Part shown: one piece after another, positions 35,670 to 44,540 of the stretch
Layout of the letters: the number at the start of each line of letters is the position of its first letter
Position numbering within the stretch: position 1 is the first letter of the stretch
Source of the DNA: an uncultured Caulobacterales bacterium
GTDB taxonomy: Bacteria > Pseudomonadota > Alphaproteobacteria > Caulobacterales > Caulobacteraceae
Reading direction: 5' to 3'
Assembly: GCA_903862425.1 (NCBI GenBank)
Contig: CAIOYC010000003.1
Span: 62,001 to 126,000, forward strand
Length of the DNA: 64,000 nucleotides
Notes under the pieces: model-generated
Told to the model about the DNA's origin: nothing
The model's database searches: none
What the model saw: only the letters and a program-made list of their open reading frames with translations
Position numbers and translations under genes: made by a program

Positions 35670-36050
35670 ATGGCGGTAAGCCGCGCCGGTCACGCCTTAT
35701 TCTATCTTGTAATTTTGACGATGCTGGAAGGACCCGCCGCGGCAGATCCCAATTCACCGGACCCGCAGAGCTTTTGTGTCGCTTCAGATGGGCATTATGT
35801 ACTTTATTCCGACGCCTTTCCCACCGGACAGCATAATGATGAAGAGCTGCGAAACGCTTGGTATTCTTACCTGAAGTCTGCCAAACCTCACATCGACGTT
35901 GGAGATGACCGCACTTACAAAATTCTACAATGCGTAAGCCTGGCCGGAGATGTATCTCAGATTGAGCTCAAACGCGAAGCTGCCGTTGATGAAGCCATGC
36001 GCTCTTCGAGAAGCGTCCACTCATTCTCTACTGGTTGGCGCACATATTGA
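35670..36050 (+). CDS. Hypothetical exported protein
   Basis: The 126 residues begin with a Sec signal (MAVSRAGHALFYLVILTMLEGPAAA), and CAGGAG lies before the ATG. The mature part has two Cys (FCVASDGHY and KILQCVSLAG) that could form a disulfide, and a helical C-terminus. No family is recognised. It precedes a small membrane protein by 18 bp, so the two may be cotranscribed. Confidence 0.55.
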   Translation: MAVSRAGHALFYLVILTMLEGPAAADPNSPDPQSFCVASDGHYVLYSDAFPTGQHNDEELRNAWYSYLKSAKPHIDVGDDRTYKILQCVSLAGDVSQIELKREAAVDEAMRSSRSVHSFSTGWRTY

Positions 36051-36068
36051 GCCAAGTATAGGTTTCTA

Positions 36069-36278
36069 ATGCGCCTTCGTGGGGATGCAAAAATTCTGTT
36101 TCGTATCTTGGCCTTAATGCTCACTGTGCTTGGGCTGTTGTTTGCGATTTATCTGATAGCTATTGCCTTTTTCTGCATAATGACCAAGCCGAGCGATTGG
36201 CCTATTGAGGCAAAAAAGTTGGTATCAAAGGACCATCCCGAACAAGTTTACGATACCAATAAACAAAGGCCACACTAG
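36069..36278 (+). CDS. Small single-span membrane protein
   Basis: These 69 residues hold one long hydrophobic helix (FRILALMLTVLGLLFAIYLIAIAFFCIM, about 11-38) followed by a polar tail. No family is recognised. It follows the exported protein gene closely on the same strand. Confidence 0.45.
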   Translation: MRLRGDAKILFRILALMLTVLGLLFAIYLIAIAFFCIMTKPSDWPIEAKKLVSKDHPEQVYDTNKQRPH

Positions 36279-36304
36279 CCAAATAGCGGTTTCGACAAAT
36301 TTCT

Positions 36305-36535
36305 CTAGTCGTTTGATAACTTTTGGGCCTCCAAAGCCCGCCTGTACGTCTCGATAGCATTCTCTTTTTTATGGGCGCGGTAATCTTGATTGATGTTGTG
36401 GAATGTCGACCAAGCCAAAACGCCTAACACTCCAACAATTGCGAAGGCCACCAGCCAGAAGTGGGGGATGGGCTGTTTTGATGGTTGGGCGTCAGGACCG
36501 TTCGGCTGACCATCAGCATTCCAGGGGTCTATCAT
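36305..36535 (-). CDS. Small single-span membrane protein at the end of the ligase operon
   Basis: These 76 residues have a Pro/Gln-rich N-terminus, one helix (FWLVAFAIVGVLGVLAWSTF, about 27-46) and a charged tail. The gene start overlaps the end of the O-antigen ligase gene by 23 bp, suggesting translational coupling. Function unknown. Confidence 0.5.
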   Translation of the reverse strand: MIDPWNADGQPNGPDAQPSKQPIPHFWLVAFAIVGVLGVLAWSTFHNINQDYRAHKKENAIETYRRALEAQKLSND

Positions 36536-37868
36536 TTAAATCTCCCTTCTGACCTAACGCATGCTCAGTCATCAATGCGCGCAGCTGCCTCCGCCGTAGT
36601 ATCCCGAAGGCAGTCCCCAAAACTAAGGCCAGATTTGCGACAATTGAGAAATGCTCGAAGCCTATATCTACAAGGCCTTGGCCCAGAGAGATGGCAAACG
36701 CGCATACTGCGCCAATAATCCAATATTTGGAGCCGCGTCGGCCCGTTGAATTTCCCGCTAGCAGATAAATAAAAATTAGAACAAAACAAATTCCGAAAGC
36801 AACTGAGGCGATCAGGCCAGCTTGTTCAAACCATTGCAGATAAACATTATGCATCGCGCTAATATTAAAGAGCGCATTGAAATTTCCATAGCTAATAGCC
36901 CGCCTATTTAAGCTAACAAAGCTACCAAACCCATGACCAGCCACGGGTCGGTCAAACAGCCACTGCCGATGTGCTGCGATGATCTGTGCCCTAAGCGCAG
37001 CGGCACCAGCGACTCCGCCGATCCGGGAGAACACGATCAGCCAAAACAGAAGCCCGCCGCCCACCAACGCCGGGGTCCCCAGGATTAACCAACGTTTGGC
37101 CGTTCGCAATCGAGAGGCCGCCCAAACCGCGACTGCTACGATGACGCACAACGCAATGCAGGCGCGCGATCGTGTCAACGTGATGTCAAGCGCCGAGATA
37201 ACAATTCCAACCAGCGCTATGCCTCTCCAAAAATTCGTCCTTAAGCGATCATCGCCCCGCTGGGTGGATATATGTCCCTCAGAGAGCAGCACGGGTAGCC
37301 CTATGCAGCAAGCGATAGCAAGAGCAAGAGCAGTACTATTCGGACTCATTAGCGGACGAAAAAGACGATCAGTTTCAAGATCTGGATTTGGATCGAGCCA
37401 GCCCAACAGCTGCGCAATATAAAGTATCAGTGTTACAGAAGAGAAAAGGAGCAAACCGGATACAAAGCTTCGCCTCATAACCTTCATGGACAGATCATCC
37501 GACGCAATGGTCAAGCCAACTATGAACGTGAGATTCAATGCGGTTAACCTGAGAAGCCCGTGAAAGGCATATTCACGATCGAACCCTGGATGCAGCAACT
37601 GGTAGACAGCAATAAGCGATGGAATGGCACCAAGAGAAGCTAATAGAAAAATGATGGGTGAGGAGAAATACGAATTAGGCGGCCTCAAGATTCCAAGCGA
37701 TAAAAGAGCCAACAAAGACATAAAACCTGCCAGAATTATGCTGGCGGGGTCTGAGTAAGCGCCAGCATACAGATGCGCTAAGAAAATTGACGCCACCGCA
37801 GCGACCGGCAACGCGATCTTCGCTGCATTCCGAAGCCAACTAATAGATTTAAAATGCATTGGCATCAA
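36513..37868 (-). CDS. O-antigen ligase/polymerase family membrane protein
   Basis: This 451-residue protein has about ten to twelve helices. A large periplasmic loop near residues 270-350 contains RAQIIAAHRQWLFDRPVAGHGFGSF and NISAMHNVYLQWFEQAGL; the H-N-xx-L and GxGxGSF pattern is that of the Wzy/WaaL (Wzy_C) family. It either polymerises repeat units or ligates glycan to lipid A core; sequence alone does not decide. It overlaps the upstream TPR-like gene by 20 bp. Confidence 0.82.
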   Translation of the reverse strand: MMPMHFKSISWLRNAAKIALPVAAVASIFLAHLYAGAYSDPASIILAGFMSLLALLSLGILRPPNSYFSSPIIFLLASLGAIPSLIAVYQLLHPGFDREYAFHGLLRLTALNLTFIVGLTIASDDLSMKVMRRSFVSGLLLFSSVTLILYIAQLLGWLDPNPDLETDRLFRPLMSPNSTALALAIACCIGLPVLLSEGHISTQRGDDRLRTNFWRGIALVGIVISALDITLTRSRACIALCVIVAVAVWAASRLRTAKRWLILGTPALVGGGLLFWLIVFSRIGGVAGAAALRAQIIAAHRQWLFDRPVAGHGFGSFVSLNRRAISYGNFNALFNISAMHNVYLQWFEQAGLIASVAFGICFVLIFIYLLAGNSTGRRGSKYWIIGAVCAFAISLGQGLVDIGFEHFSIVANLALVLGTAFGILRRRQLRALMTEHALGQKGDLNDRPLEC

Positions 37869-38445
37869 AGCCTGTTGGGATGCACACTAGCGGATGTCGC
37901 CTCGCTCTACGCAGATTTAGCTCAGCTGCAATCGCACCGCTTGGATCTCTGACCGTGCTGGGCTCCCCGTCGATCTCACGCTTCCGGTAGGGTCTCAGGC
38001 AAGCTACCTCGTTGTAGACGCTTTGACGCAGCCCGGGAGTAAGCTCTGACCAATGATTGTATGCTAATCGGGTACGGCCAACACCATAACTATAGTCCAG
38101 ACTGCTCAGATCATAGCTACGCGCCAAGAGAGCTTCAGCCTCTCGATTCAACTTCTGGATGTTCATAGCAATGAGAACATCGTTAAGAACCAGTGTTGCT
38201 CGGAGGCGATCAGGCGCGATCTCAATCGCCTGCTCAGTCGCAACAAGGGCCGCAGGAAGCTCATTTCGCCTGTAGAAATTTGAGGAAATTTTCTCGGCGT
38301 ACGCGAGGCGGGCGTTAGCGAGGGGAAATGGCTTGACCAAAAAAGTGTTGAATTGGCGACTTCCTGGCGATTGCTCTGCCGTTACGACAATCGCGCAGAC
38401 TGCCGCCGTAGCCAAGCCTAGAAGCTGGAGAACGATACGTATCAC
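37849..38445 (-). CDS. Exported or anchored TPR-like protein in polysaccharide cassette
   Basis: The 198 residues start with a hydrophobic segment (IVLQLLGLATAAVCAIVVTA), probably an anchor or signal. A TPR-like helical pair follows: FYRRNELPAALVATEQAIEIAPDRLRATLVLNDVLIAM. Such proteins often partner with Wzy-type ligases in exopolysaccharide loci. It is the first gene of an operon with the ligase and a small membrane protein. Confidence 0.55.
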   Translation of the reverse strand: MIRIVLQLLGLATAAVCAIVVTAEQSPGSRQFNTFLVKPFPLANARLAYAEKISSNFYRRNELPAALVATEQAIEIAPDRLRATLVLNDVLIAMNIQKLNREAEALLARSYDLSSLDYSYGVGRTRLAYNHWSELTPGLRQSVYNEVACLRPYRKREIDGEPSTVRDPSGAIAAELNLRRARRHPLVCIPTGFDANAF

Positions 38446-38792
38446 TCACAACCCGCCATCAGTCGCCCACCTGCCGCTGGCCAGTACTCAATACCGCGCG
38501 GAGAGCCTAGAGGGTTATTGGACGATTGTACAAAGGTTCGCGCACTGGCGAGCCCTTACAAACTTTTCCTGGTCGCTCGAACGACCTCTAACACGCGACT
38601 ACGGCTAGCCTCTGCACGCACGGAAAGAATGCGAGAGCTTGACTGATGGGGAGACATCAGAAAGGTGGTCGAGAGCGTCGCTCCGTTGGCATGCACCCCA
38701 CGATCTTCACTAAAAGTCATCGAAGGCGTGAAAGACTCGTTGATGGCAAATGCCTCAACTAATTTGTTATCTAAGGCTAGGTTTTAGCGTTT
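38446..38792. other. Divergent intergenic region in polysaccharide cassette
   Basis: These 347 bases separate the TPR-like gene (minus) from the polymerase-like gene (plus), so promoters for both should lie here. I cannot point to a convincing -10/-35 pair, and no small gene is supported. Confidence 0.4.
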
Positions 38793-40256
38793 ATGTCCAT
38801 TCAGCCGAGCCCCGCATATCCGCCGACGTCAAGGCCGCCGTCTAGAATCGGCCCCATGCTGTCGACCCAACAAGTGCAAATGACCAAGGCTATCACGGAC
38901 TCCTATGCCGTGATCTTGCTCGTTGTCTACGCCATCGGAGCATATCTCGGCTTAACTGTTTCATCGGGCGAGCAGCCCATTATACCATCTTACCTGACAG
39001 CAGTTTCTTCACTTATTATGATTGCGGCAAATATTTCTCTTTTAACACGAGGGCTATTAATCAGGTTCGTAGAACTGGTTGCATTTCTGATCGTCATGTA
39101 TATAATTAACAGTAACATCAATGGCTGGGTTAGCGCCAAGGGTTTTACTGGATCAATTCTACTTGTTTACTCTTTCGTATTTTGCTTTCCAGTTTACTTG
39201 TTAAGTCGCCGCATGCGTCTACAGTCGTTCCGACTGGCATTACTCATAGTGTGGTGGCTAATATTCCTAGCCGCAGCACTTGATGCTGCCGGCGTTTTGC
39301 GCGGTGCTAGCGACGCATTTCGTAATGCGGTCTATCCAGTCCGCAATCTTTATATCGCAGATGATCGAGACATAGCGCTGTATGGTGCGTACCGGCCCCG
39401 AGCGTTTGCATCGGAACCCTCGCTTGTTGGGATCTGGTCAACTGTCGTAATTGTAGCATGGTATGCAACATATCGCGTGCGAACGATTTCAGTTCACACA
39501 GGCATCGTGTTGGCGGCACTCGCAGCGATGCTCTTTCTGGAGCGCAGCCCAACGATTTTGTATGGGGTACTCGTAGTTGGAGGATGCCAAATTTTGAATC
39601 GGGCTAGAACTGTTCAAGCCTGGGTCAAATACCGTAGCCGGCGAATTATTATGGCTGTCATGATGCTGGTTCTGTCGATGGTAGTAGTTGTCGTAGGACT
39701 TGCGACGCCGGCTTATGGCCCAACCGCGTTTCTTCACGAAGGTAGTGCTTTTGACCGCCTCTTTGCCCCGCCTCTGATTACATTTCGAGTACTAGGAGCA
39801 AGCCCGGCCTTCGGTATCGGGGTGGCCACGCAGGAACGCCTTGCCGATGAGACGATCCCTGTACTATTGAGCACAAGAAATGATGCGACAGAGGTAATTG
39901 GCAACGCGGCCCGGATCACCACCTTTGTGGCCAACAGTTTCTTCCTCCACTGGATTTACATGGGACTTTTAGGCGGTGTTGTCGCACTTTGGATTTATGC
40001 TCGTTTTCTCAGAACCCTTGGAGTGATGGATATTGCGGCCGTTGCCGGCATGACGATTCCGATGTGGAACACAATTGGGGGATGCGTCACCGTCCAATGC
40101 TGGGCAATGGTATTCATCTTTGCAGCCGCGCGACTGCAATATGAACGGCAACTCGGCGATGACAGGCTTGCGCCGGCAATGTCCGGAGGCGTGCCTTCGC
40201 GGCAATCTGCGCCAACCATTCACAACCGGTTCCGTTTGTTCCGTCAGAGGCTGTAG
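38793..40256 (+). CDS. Wzy-like O-antigen/exopolysaccharide polymerase (candidate)
   Basis: This 487-residue polytopic protein has about ten or more helices. A central hydrophilic loop reads DIALYGAYRPRAFASEPSLVGIW; RxRAFxSEPS is a pattern seen in Wzy polymerases. The C-terminal 30 residues are polar. Low-GC, hydrophobic codon use separates it from the backbone. With the flippase and the ligase-like protein it suggests a Wzx/Wzy-type surface glycan system. Confidence 0.65.
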   Translation: MSIQPSPAYPPTSRPPSRIGPMLSTQQVQMTKAITDSYAVILLVVYAIGAYLGLTVSSGEQPIIPSYLTAVSSLIMIAANISLLTRGLLIRFVELVAFLIVMYIINSNINGWVSAKGFTGSILLVYSFVFCFPVYLLSRRMRLQSFRLALLIVWWLIFLAAALDAAGVLRGASDAFRNAVYPVRNLYIADDRDIALYGAYRPRAFASEPSLVGIWSTVVIVAWYATYRVRTISVHTGIVLAALAAMLFLERSPTILYGVLVVGGCQILNRARTVQAWVKYRSRRIIMAVMMLVLSMVVVVVGLATPAYGPTAFLHEGSAFDRLFAPPLITFRVLGASPAFGIGVATQERLADETIPVLLSTRNDATEVIGNAARITTFVANSFFLHWIYMGLLGGVVALWIYARFLRTLGVMDIAAVAGMTIPMWNTIGGCVTVQCWAMVFIFAAARLQYERQLGDDRLAPAMSGGVPSRQSAPTIHNRFRLFRQRL

Positions 40257-40279
40257 CGGATTTGGACCAAGGGCTTCGG

Positions 40280-42040
40280 TCAACGAGCCGCGCGACCAAA
40301 AGCCAGATCAATCGCAATTTGACACGGCATGGAGGGTTCTGGCCCAACTAGGACGATACTCAGCTCATCTCCCGCATCGAAGCTATGTTGGACGCTCACA
40401 TCATCTCTCAGGCGACCCGGCGCAGCGAAGGCCTTTGCCGCTCCGCTCTCTAGCGAGACGGTAAACGCGCCGTCCCAAACCCGTTGGCCGTTTTTTGTAA
40501 CGCATACCGACTGTGGTTGACCGGGGGGCTGGGGTAGCCGGGCGGTGAGTTTAGTAATGAATCCAGGCCGCGTCATAAGATGCGTCTCAGGTTCAACCCG
40601 ACCGCTAAGATTCCAACGTATTGTTTGAAAGTTATCATAGAGAATTGCCTCTCCTTGACTTTCCTCTGATCGGTAAAGTGAAATGGCAGGTATTTTTTCT
40701 CCGTCCTGAGTTATAATTGGCATTTCGTTATAGCGTATCTCTCCTCCCTTTTCGGTGGACAGAATATATAGCTTTGTATCAACCTTACAGTTTCGTGCAA
40801 CTACGCCGCTTATTGCCGCGCGCGAATCATATATCAAAATTGCAATTGCTCCAGGCACGGCCTTGACTGTACAATTGTACATTTCAAAACCTTCAATCTT
40901 TGCGTTATCGGAAGCGCCAGCTATACATAAGAAGTCCGAGGTGGGGCCTAGAAGAACACAACGTTCATACCTTGTGTTTACAATTTTCGTGGCGGTGCAA
41001 CCCTGCAGAAAAATTCGACGCCCCGACCCGAGGTTAAACTCGCCATTTTCAAGAAGAGGACTGTTCATGTTCCTCAATACAACGGACGGCTCTTGCGGAA
41101 GCGGCGACTGATCGTAGTAGTTCCGTAAAATGCCCCGCGGAGCCCCGCCCCGGCCGAAATTGCCTGCATAAAGTAGGCCGCCTGATGTTTTTGCCAAATT
41201 TACAATGTCGTATATTTCCCAGCCCCAAAGCGGAAAATCATATCGCTGTCGTATAGTCTCTGGATGAATGGAAATAAGGCGGAATCCATTCTCGTTGCTA
41301 CAATTAAAAATGGAGAACCCGGAACAACCGTCTGGCACATCTGAGGTTGCTTTGAAGGCGATACCTATCGACCGAGTTTGTTCTTTATTTTGATTCTCAA
41401 CCCAAGAAAATTTGAAACCACTTATCGAAAACCGCCCAGGACAAATCCGTGTTTGAAAATTGCTACGGTCCCTTTGTGAACAAACTAACAGGAAATGCTC
41501 CATGTTGTTTGATGATTGTATAAGCAGCGTTTGAGCCCGGGAAGCAATATTCCACTCATAATTCGTCGGAATAGGTATCGGGGCTGAAATCCGATATGGA
41601 CCGCAGCCATAGGCCAAGCTGCGACCGTCCTTTTCGTTTACCCAGAGGTGTGCTGCAGTTAGCGCCTCTGTGTTATCGGTTCCTTTTGCTGATCCAATTT
41701 CGCCATCGGGTACCGCACCGAATTGCTCGACGTTAGGCTCTACCTCAGCCAATTCAAACCATCGCCCATCAGCCGATAACGCCCGATAACGCGTTGAACC
41801 TGTCTCAACGGTCGAATTATATCGCGCGCTACCTAAGCCAGGGACGGTGTGTCCAGACGTGACCACCGTAGAAACGTTAGCGGGGATGCTGGTTTGTGAT
41901 AGCTCGGTGAAGAGGCGGACGTCAAAACTGGCGGCGCTGCCATTTTGAATGTTCTGAGCAGCAAGGGCGATGCTGGGGCTCGCAGCTCCCGCCGCAATCA
42001 GCAGCGCCCGCCTACCGATGTCTGGGTGGGAACTTGGCAT
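40280..42040 (-). CDS. Exported beta-helix protein, tailspike/pectate-lyase-like
   Basis: These 586 residues start MPSSHPDIGRRALLIAAGAASPSIALA, a twin-arginine-like signal. Residues about 95-140 (VEQFGAVPDGEIG...NTEALTAAHLWV) resemble the entry motif of pectate-lyase-like and tailspike beta-helices, where FGAxGDG-DT-A is typical. The middle is rich in short beta strands and Asn (VVLRNMNSPLLENGEFNLGSG). A C-terminal jelly-roll-like domain may end the chain. It probably binds, trims or modifies the surface glycan made by neighbouring genes. No catalytic residue is assigned. Confidence 0.6.
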   Translation of the reverse strand: MPSSHPDIGRRALLIAAGAASPSIALAAQNIQNGSAASFDVRLFTELSQTSIPANVSTVVTSGHTVPGLGSARYNSTVETGSTRYRALSADGRWFELAEVEPNVEQFGAVPDGEIGSAKGTDNTEALTAAHLWVNEKDGRSLAYGCGPYRISAPIPIPTNYEWNIASRAQTLLIQSSNNMEHFLLVCSQRDRSNFQTRICPGRFSISGFKFSWVENQNKEQTRSIGIAFKATSDVPDGCSGFSIFNCSNENGFRLISIHPETIRQRYDFPLWGWEIYDIVNLAKTSGGLLYAGNFGRGGAPRGILRNYYDQSPLPQEPSVVLRNMNSPLLENGEFNLGSGRRIFLQGCTATKIVNTRYERCVLLGPTSDFLCIAGASDNAKIEGFEMYNCTVKAVPGAIAILIYDSRAAISGVVARNCKVDTKLYILSTEKGGEIRYNEMPIITQDGEKIPAISLYRSEESQGEAILYDNFQTIRWNLSGRVEPETHLMTRPGFITKLTARLPQPPGQPQSVCVTKNGQRVWDGAFTVSLESGAAKAFAAPGRLRDDVSVQHSFDAGDELSIVLVGPEPSMPCQIAIDLAFGRAAR

Positions 42041-42354
42041 GTTTGTCAGTCTCCAGCGCCCGTGCGATTGCTAACACCGAGTGCAGCGGGTCCACTACGC
42101 ACGGGGCATTGAGAGGGTGCCGTCGTTTCGACAAAACCTCGTAGCACGATGATTTTTTTTGAAGCCAGCCAAGGGATAAACTCTAGATTTCGGCGGTTCA
42201 GCCGAAGCCCGCGAACGTGTTAACGTAATTTATCACAGGCCGAACGCGGCTGACAGTGCCTCCGGTTTATAGTCGCCTTTGATTATTGAATGTGAAGCTT
42301 AGGCGAGGATGGGAGGTTGGCAAACGCAGTGGTCTTTGGATGGATGGCTACGCC
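42041..42354. other. Intergenic region with hairpin and T-run
   Basis: These 314 bases lie between the beta-helix gene start and the end of the EEP gene. They hold an 8-T run near 42150 and a perfect 6-bp-stem hairpin at 42189-42206 (TTCGGC-GGTTCA-GCCGAA). Neither is a clear terminator. This is also where low-GC polysaccharide DNA meets high-GC DNA. Confidence 0.4.
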
Positions 42355-43347
42355 CTACCGGCTGAAGGTGGCGATAATCGGGAAGTGATCCGACCCCGAG
42401 CGGGGTAGGCGCTTCACATCCGTCACCTTCCAGTCCGGCGTGGCGTAGATCTGGTCGATGGGCAGGAACGGCAGCGATTGGGAACGGGCGCGTGGGATCA
42501 GCGCCGGATAGGTGAACAGCGCGCGCGTCCGTCGCATCATGGGCTTCAGGGTCTTGTCCTGATCGCGCAGGGTGTAGGACCATGGCGTCAAGTTAAAGTC
42601 TCCTACTAGCACCGTCGAGCCCTGCTGCGCCGACGCCTTGACCAGCTCCGCCAGCGCCGTCCGCTGCAGCTTCTGATGCCACGGTGGCAGGGGCCAGCCG
42701 AGGTGGGTGACAAACAGGGTGAAGGGCTTCCCGTCAGCTCCTTTGAACACCGCGCGCATAATGCAAGTGCTGGCGCCCGTCCCAGCCCCCCGCGTCAGAT
42801 CCTCCATCTGGATCGGCTTCTGCTTCGAATAGATGATCGTGCCACATTCCCAGTTGTGACCGCATCCCGCCTGATAGGGATAGACCGCCGCAAGAGGCTG
42901 GAGCGCCTTTGGTTTGTCGCAGCGGATTTCCTCCGTCGCCACGATGTCCGCCCCGCTCTGGGCGATGGTGCGCACGAGGAGCGGCAGGTCGTCATTCTCG
43001 TTCCAGACGTTGAACTGGGCGATCTTCATCTGCGCCGCACCCTTGACCGGCCTAGCCGCGAGGCCGCTCACCGCTGCGGCCATGTCGGGCGCCATGAGAC
43101 CCACGGCGGCGACGATGGAGACGAGACTGCAGGTGATCATCGCCCGCCGCGCCTTGCCCTCGGGCGCCACCAGCCAGCAGAGCGCGAGGCTCGCCACCCC
43201 GATCAGCAGTCCGATCGGCGTGAACTGGTTCACCAGATCCAGCCAGCCATTGAGCGCGCCGCCCGCGAAGCCGAGCACGGCCAGGGTGGCGCTGGCGAAG
43301 GCGAGTTCGGCCGCCGTGGCGATGGCGATGATCTTCCAAATACGCAT
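42355..43347 (-). CDS. Endonuclease/exonuclease/phosphatase (EEP) family membrane protein
   Basis: The 330 residues begin with three membrane helices (about 5-30, 40-62 and 70-90). An EEP domain follows: MKIAQFNVWNEN, IVATEEIRCDKP with a metal-binding Glu, THLGWPLPP, LVGDFNLTPWS and SGSDHFPIIATF. This places the catalytic domain on one side of the inner membrane. EEP members hydrolyse phosphodiesters in DNA, inositol phosphates or lipids; the substrate is unknown. GC content is like the backbone, unlike the polysaccharide genes to the left. Confidence 0.87.
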   Translation of the reverse strand: MRIWKIIAIATAAELAFASATLAVLGFAGGALNGWLDLVNQFTPIGLLIGVASLALCWLVAPEGKARRAMITCSLVSIVAAVGLMAPDMAAAVSGLAARPVKGAAQMKIAQFNVWNENDDLPLLVRTIAQSGADIVATEEIRCDKPKALQPLAAVYPYQAGCGHNWECGTIIYSKQKPIQMEDLTRGAGTGASTCIMRAVFKGADGKPFTLFVTHLGWPLPPWHQKLQRTALAELVKASAQQGSTVLVGDFNLTPWSYTLRDQDKTLKPMMRRTRALFTYPALIPRARSQSLPFLPIDQIYATPDWKVTDVKRLPRSGSDHFPIIATFSR

Positions 43348-43434
43348 GAGTGGATCGCTTTTAGTTCTAGCGCCTACTTGAAAGCAGAGTCGGCCAAGAG
43401 CCCATAGCAGCAGCTCGGCAGCTCGAAAACGACC

Positions 43435-43524
43435 GTTTCCGATACAGGTGCCTCTACTGTATCGGAAACTACCATTGATGGCATTTTCGATACGATCTAG
43501 AATCGAGCTTGGTTTTCGATACAG
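43435..43524. promoter_or_regulatory. res-like recombination site upstream of the resolvase
   Basis: Four copies of a TTT(C/T)CGATAC-type half-site occur: 43436-43447 direct, 43457-43468 inverted, 43484-43493 direct and 43513-43524 direct. The first two form a perfect 13-bp inverted repeat (GTTTCCGATACAG) with a 9-nt spacer, as expected of a crossover subsite. The rest reach to 8 bp before the resolvase ATG. This is the normal location of a res site for a serine resolvase. Confidence 0.65.
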
Positions 43525-43532
43525 GTCGCAAA

Positions 43533-44117
43533 ATGACGAGGGCCTTCGCTTACTGCCGAGTGTCTACAGCCGAGCAAACCAACGACAACCAGTTGGGCGA
43601 GATCGTGGCTGCAGGCTTCACCATTGACGAACGCAGGGTGGTTGCTGAGCAAATATCGGGGTCGGTCGCAGCAAGCCTTCGCCCCCAATTCGCCAGGCTG
43701 GTTGATCGGCTCGAAACTGGCGACGTTTTAATCGTCACGAAGCTGGATCGCCTCGGGCGAAACGCGATGGATGTACGCACCACCGTGGAGGGGTTAGCGG
43801 CAGGCGGAATACGTGTGCATTGCTTGGCCCTGGGAGGTGTCGATCTTACATCGCCCGCCGGAAAGATGACCATGCAAGTGATAGCCGCCGTTGCGGAGTT
43901 CGAGCGGGACCTCCTCATCGAGCGAACACAATCGGGCCTAAAGAGAGCTAAAAGCCAAGGCAAGAAGCTTGGACGACCAATGGTCTTAAACGCTAAGCAG
44001 CAGGCAGAGATTGCCCTCAAACGTCGAGGTGGGGCCTCCCTTGGGGCTTTGGCAAATGAGTACGGCGTGAACCGTTCGGCAATTCAGCGAGCGGTAAAAC
44101 GGCCCGCTTGCCGTTGA
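43533..44117 (+). CDS. Serine recombinase (resolvase/invertase family)
   Basis: This 194-residue site-specific recombinase starts MTRAFAYCRVSTAEQ, with the catalytic Ser in YCRVS. IVTKLDRLGRNAMDV, GKMTMQVIAAVAEFERDLLIERTQSGLKRAKSQGK and a C-terminal HTH (GALANEYGVNRSAIQRAVK) complete a normal resolvase. An in-frame start 8 codons upstream lies inside the res-like site. The last residues (KRPACR) run into the IS6 remnant, so the original C-terminus may have been replaced at that junction. Confidence 0.88.
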   Translation: MTRAFAYCRVSTAEQTNDNQLGEIVAAGFTIDERRVVAEQISGSVAASLRPQFARLVDRLETGDVLIVTKLDRLGRNAMDVRTTVEGLAAGGIRVHCLALGGVDLTSPAGKMTMQVIAAVAEFERDLLIERTQSGLKRAKSQGKKLGRPMVLNAKQQAEIALKRRGGASLGALANEYGVNRSAIQRAVKRPACR

Positions 44118-44386
44118 TTCGGACGAAGACCTCGTCCAAGTGCCAGCGCCAGTAGGTGAACTGGCGCATGCGATCCACCCGCCTACGCGGATTTCGGCGG
44201 CGAACATGGGCCGAACCGGTTCCACCATAGCCGGACCGTCTCGTGGCAAATATCGATGCCGCGCTCGAACAGCAGGTCCTCAACATTGCGCAGCGACAGC
44301 GGGTAGCCAACGTACATCATCACCACCAGCCGGATCGCCTCGGGCGATGAGTTGAAGTAGCGAAACGGGTCGGTCGAGCGGGCCAT
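44101..44386 (-). pseudogene. IS6-family transposase remnant, frameshifted and truncated
   Basis: Reading from 44386, the start MARSTDPFRYFNSSPEAIRL, then VVMMYVGYPLSLRNVEDLLFERGIDICHETVRLWWNRFGP, is the N-terminal HTH part of an IS6/IS26-like transposase. One base appears lost just before FAAEIR and a second shift lies near GGCGGG, after which YWRWHLDEVFVRING (first catalytic Asp) reads in a third frame. Sequence stops at the resolvase 3' end, so about two thirds of the gene is missing. Confidence 0.8.
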
Positions 44387-44422
44387 TAAGGAAAGCTAGC
44401 TGCCCACGTCCGCCTCGGGCAA

Positions 44423-44440
44423 GTTTGAGTAACAGTACCC
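44423..44440. repeat. Candidate terminal inverted repeat of the IS6 remnant
   Basis: On the minus strand GGGTACTGTTACTCAAA resembles IS6-family ends such as GGCACTGTTGCAAA. It lies 37 bp before the transposase start, the correct distance for the left end. No partner end remains. Confidence 0.45.
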
Positions 44441-44540
44441 AAGCCCATCAGACTTGGGCGGAGGCCACGGTCGCTGCATGAGATTGGTATTGGCGGATAG
44501 CCGCGTCCGACCGCAGGACGACTTAACTTCACAAAACTAT

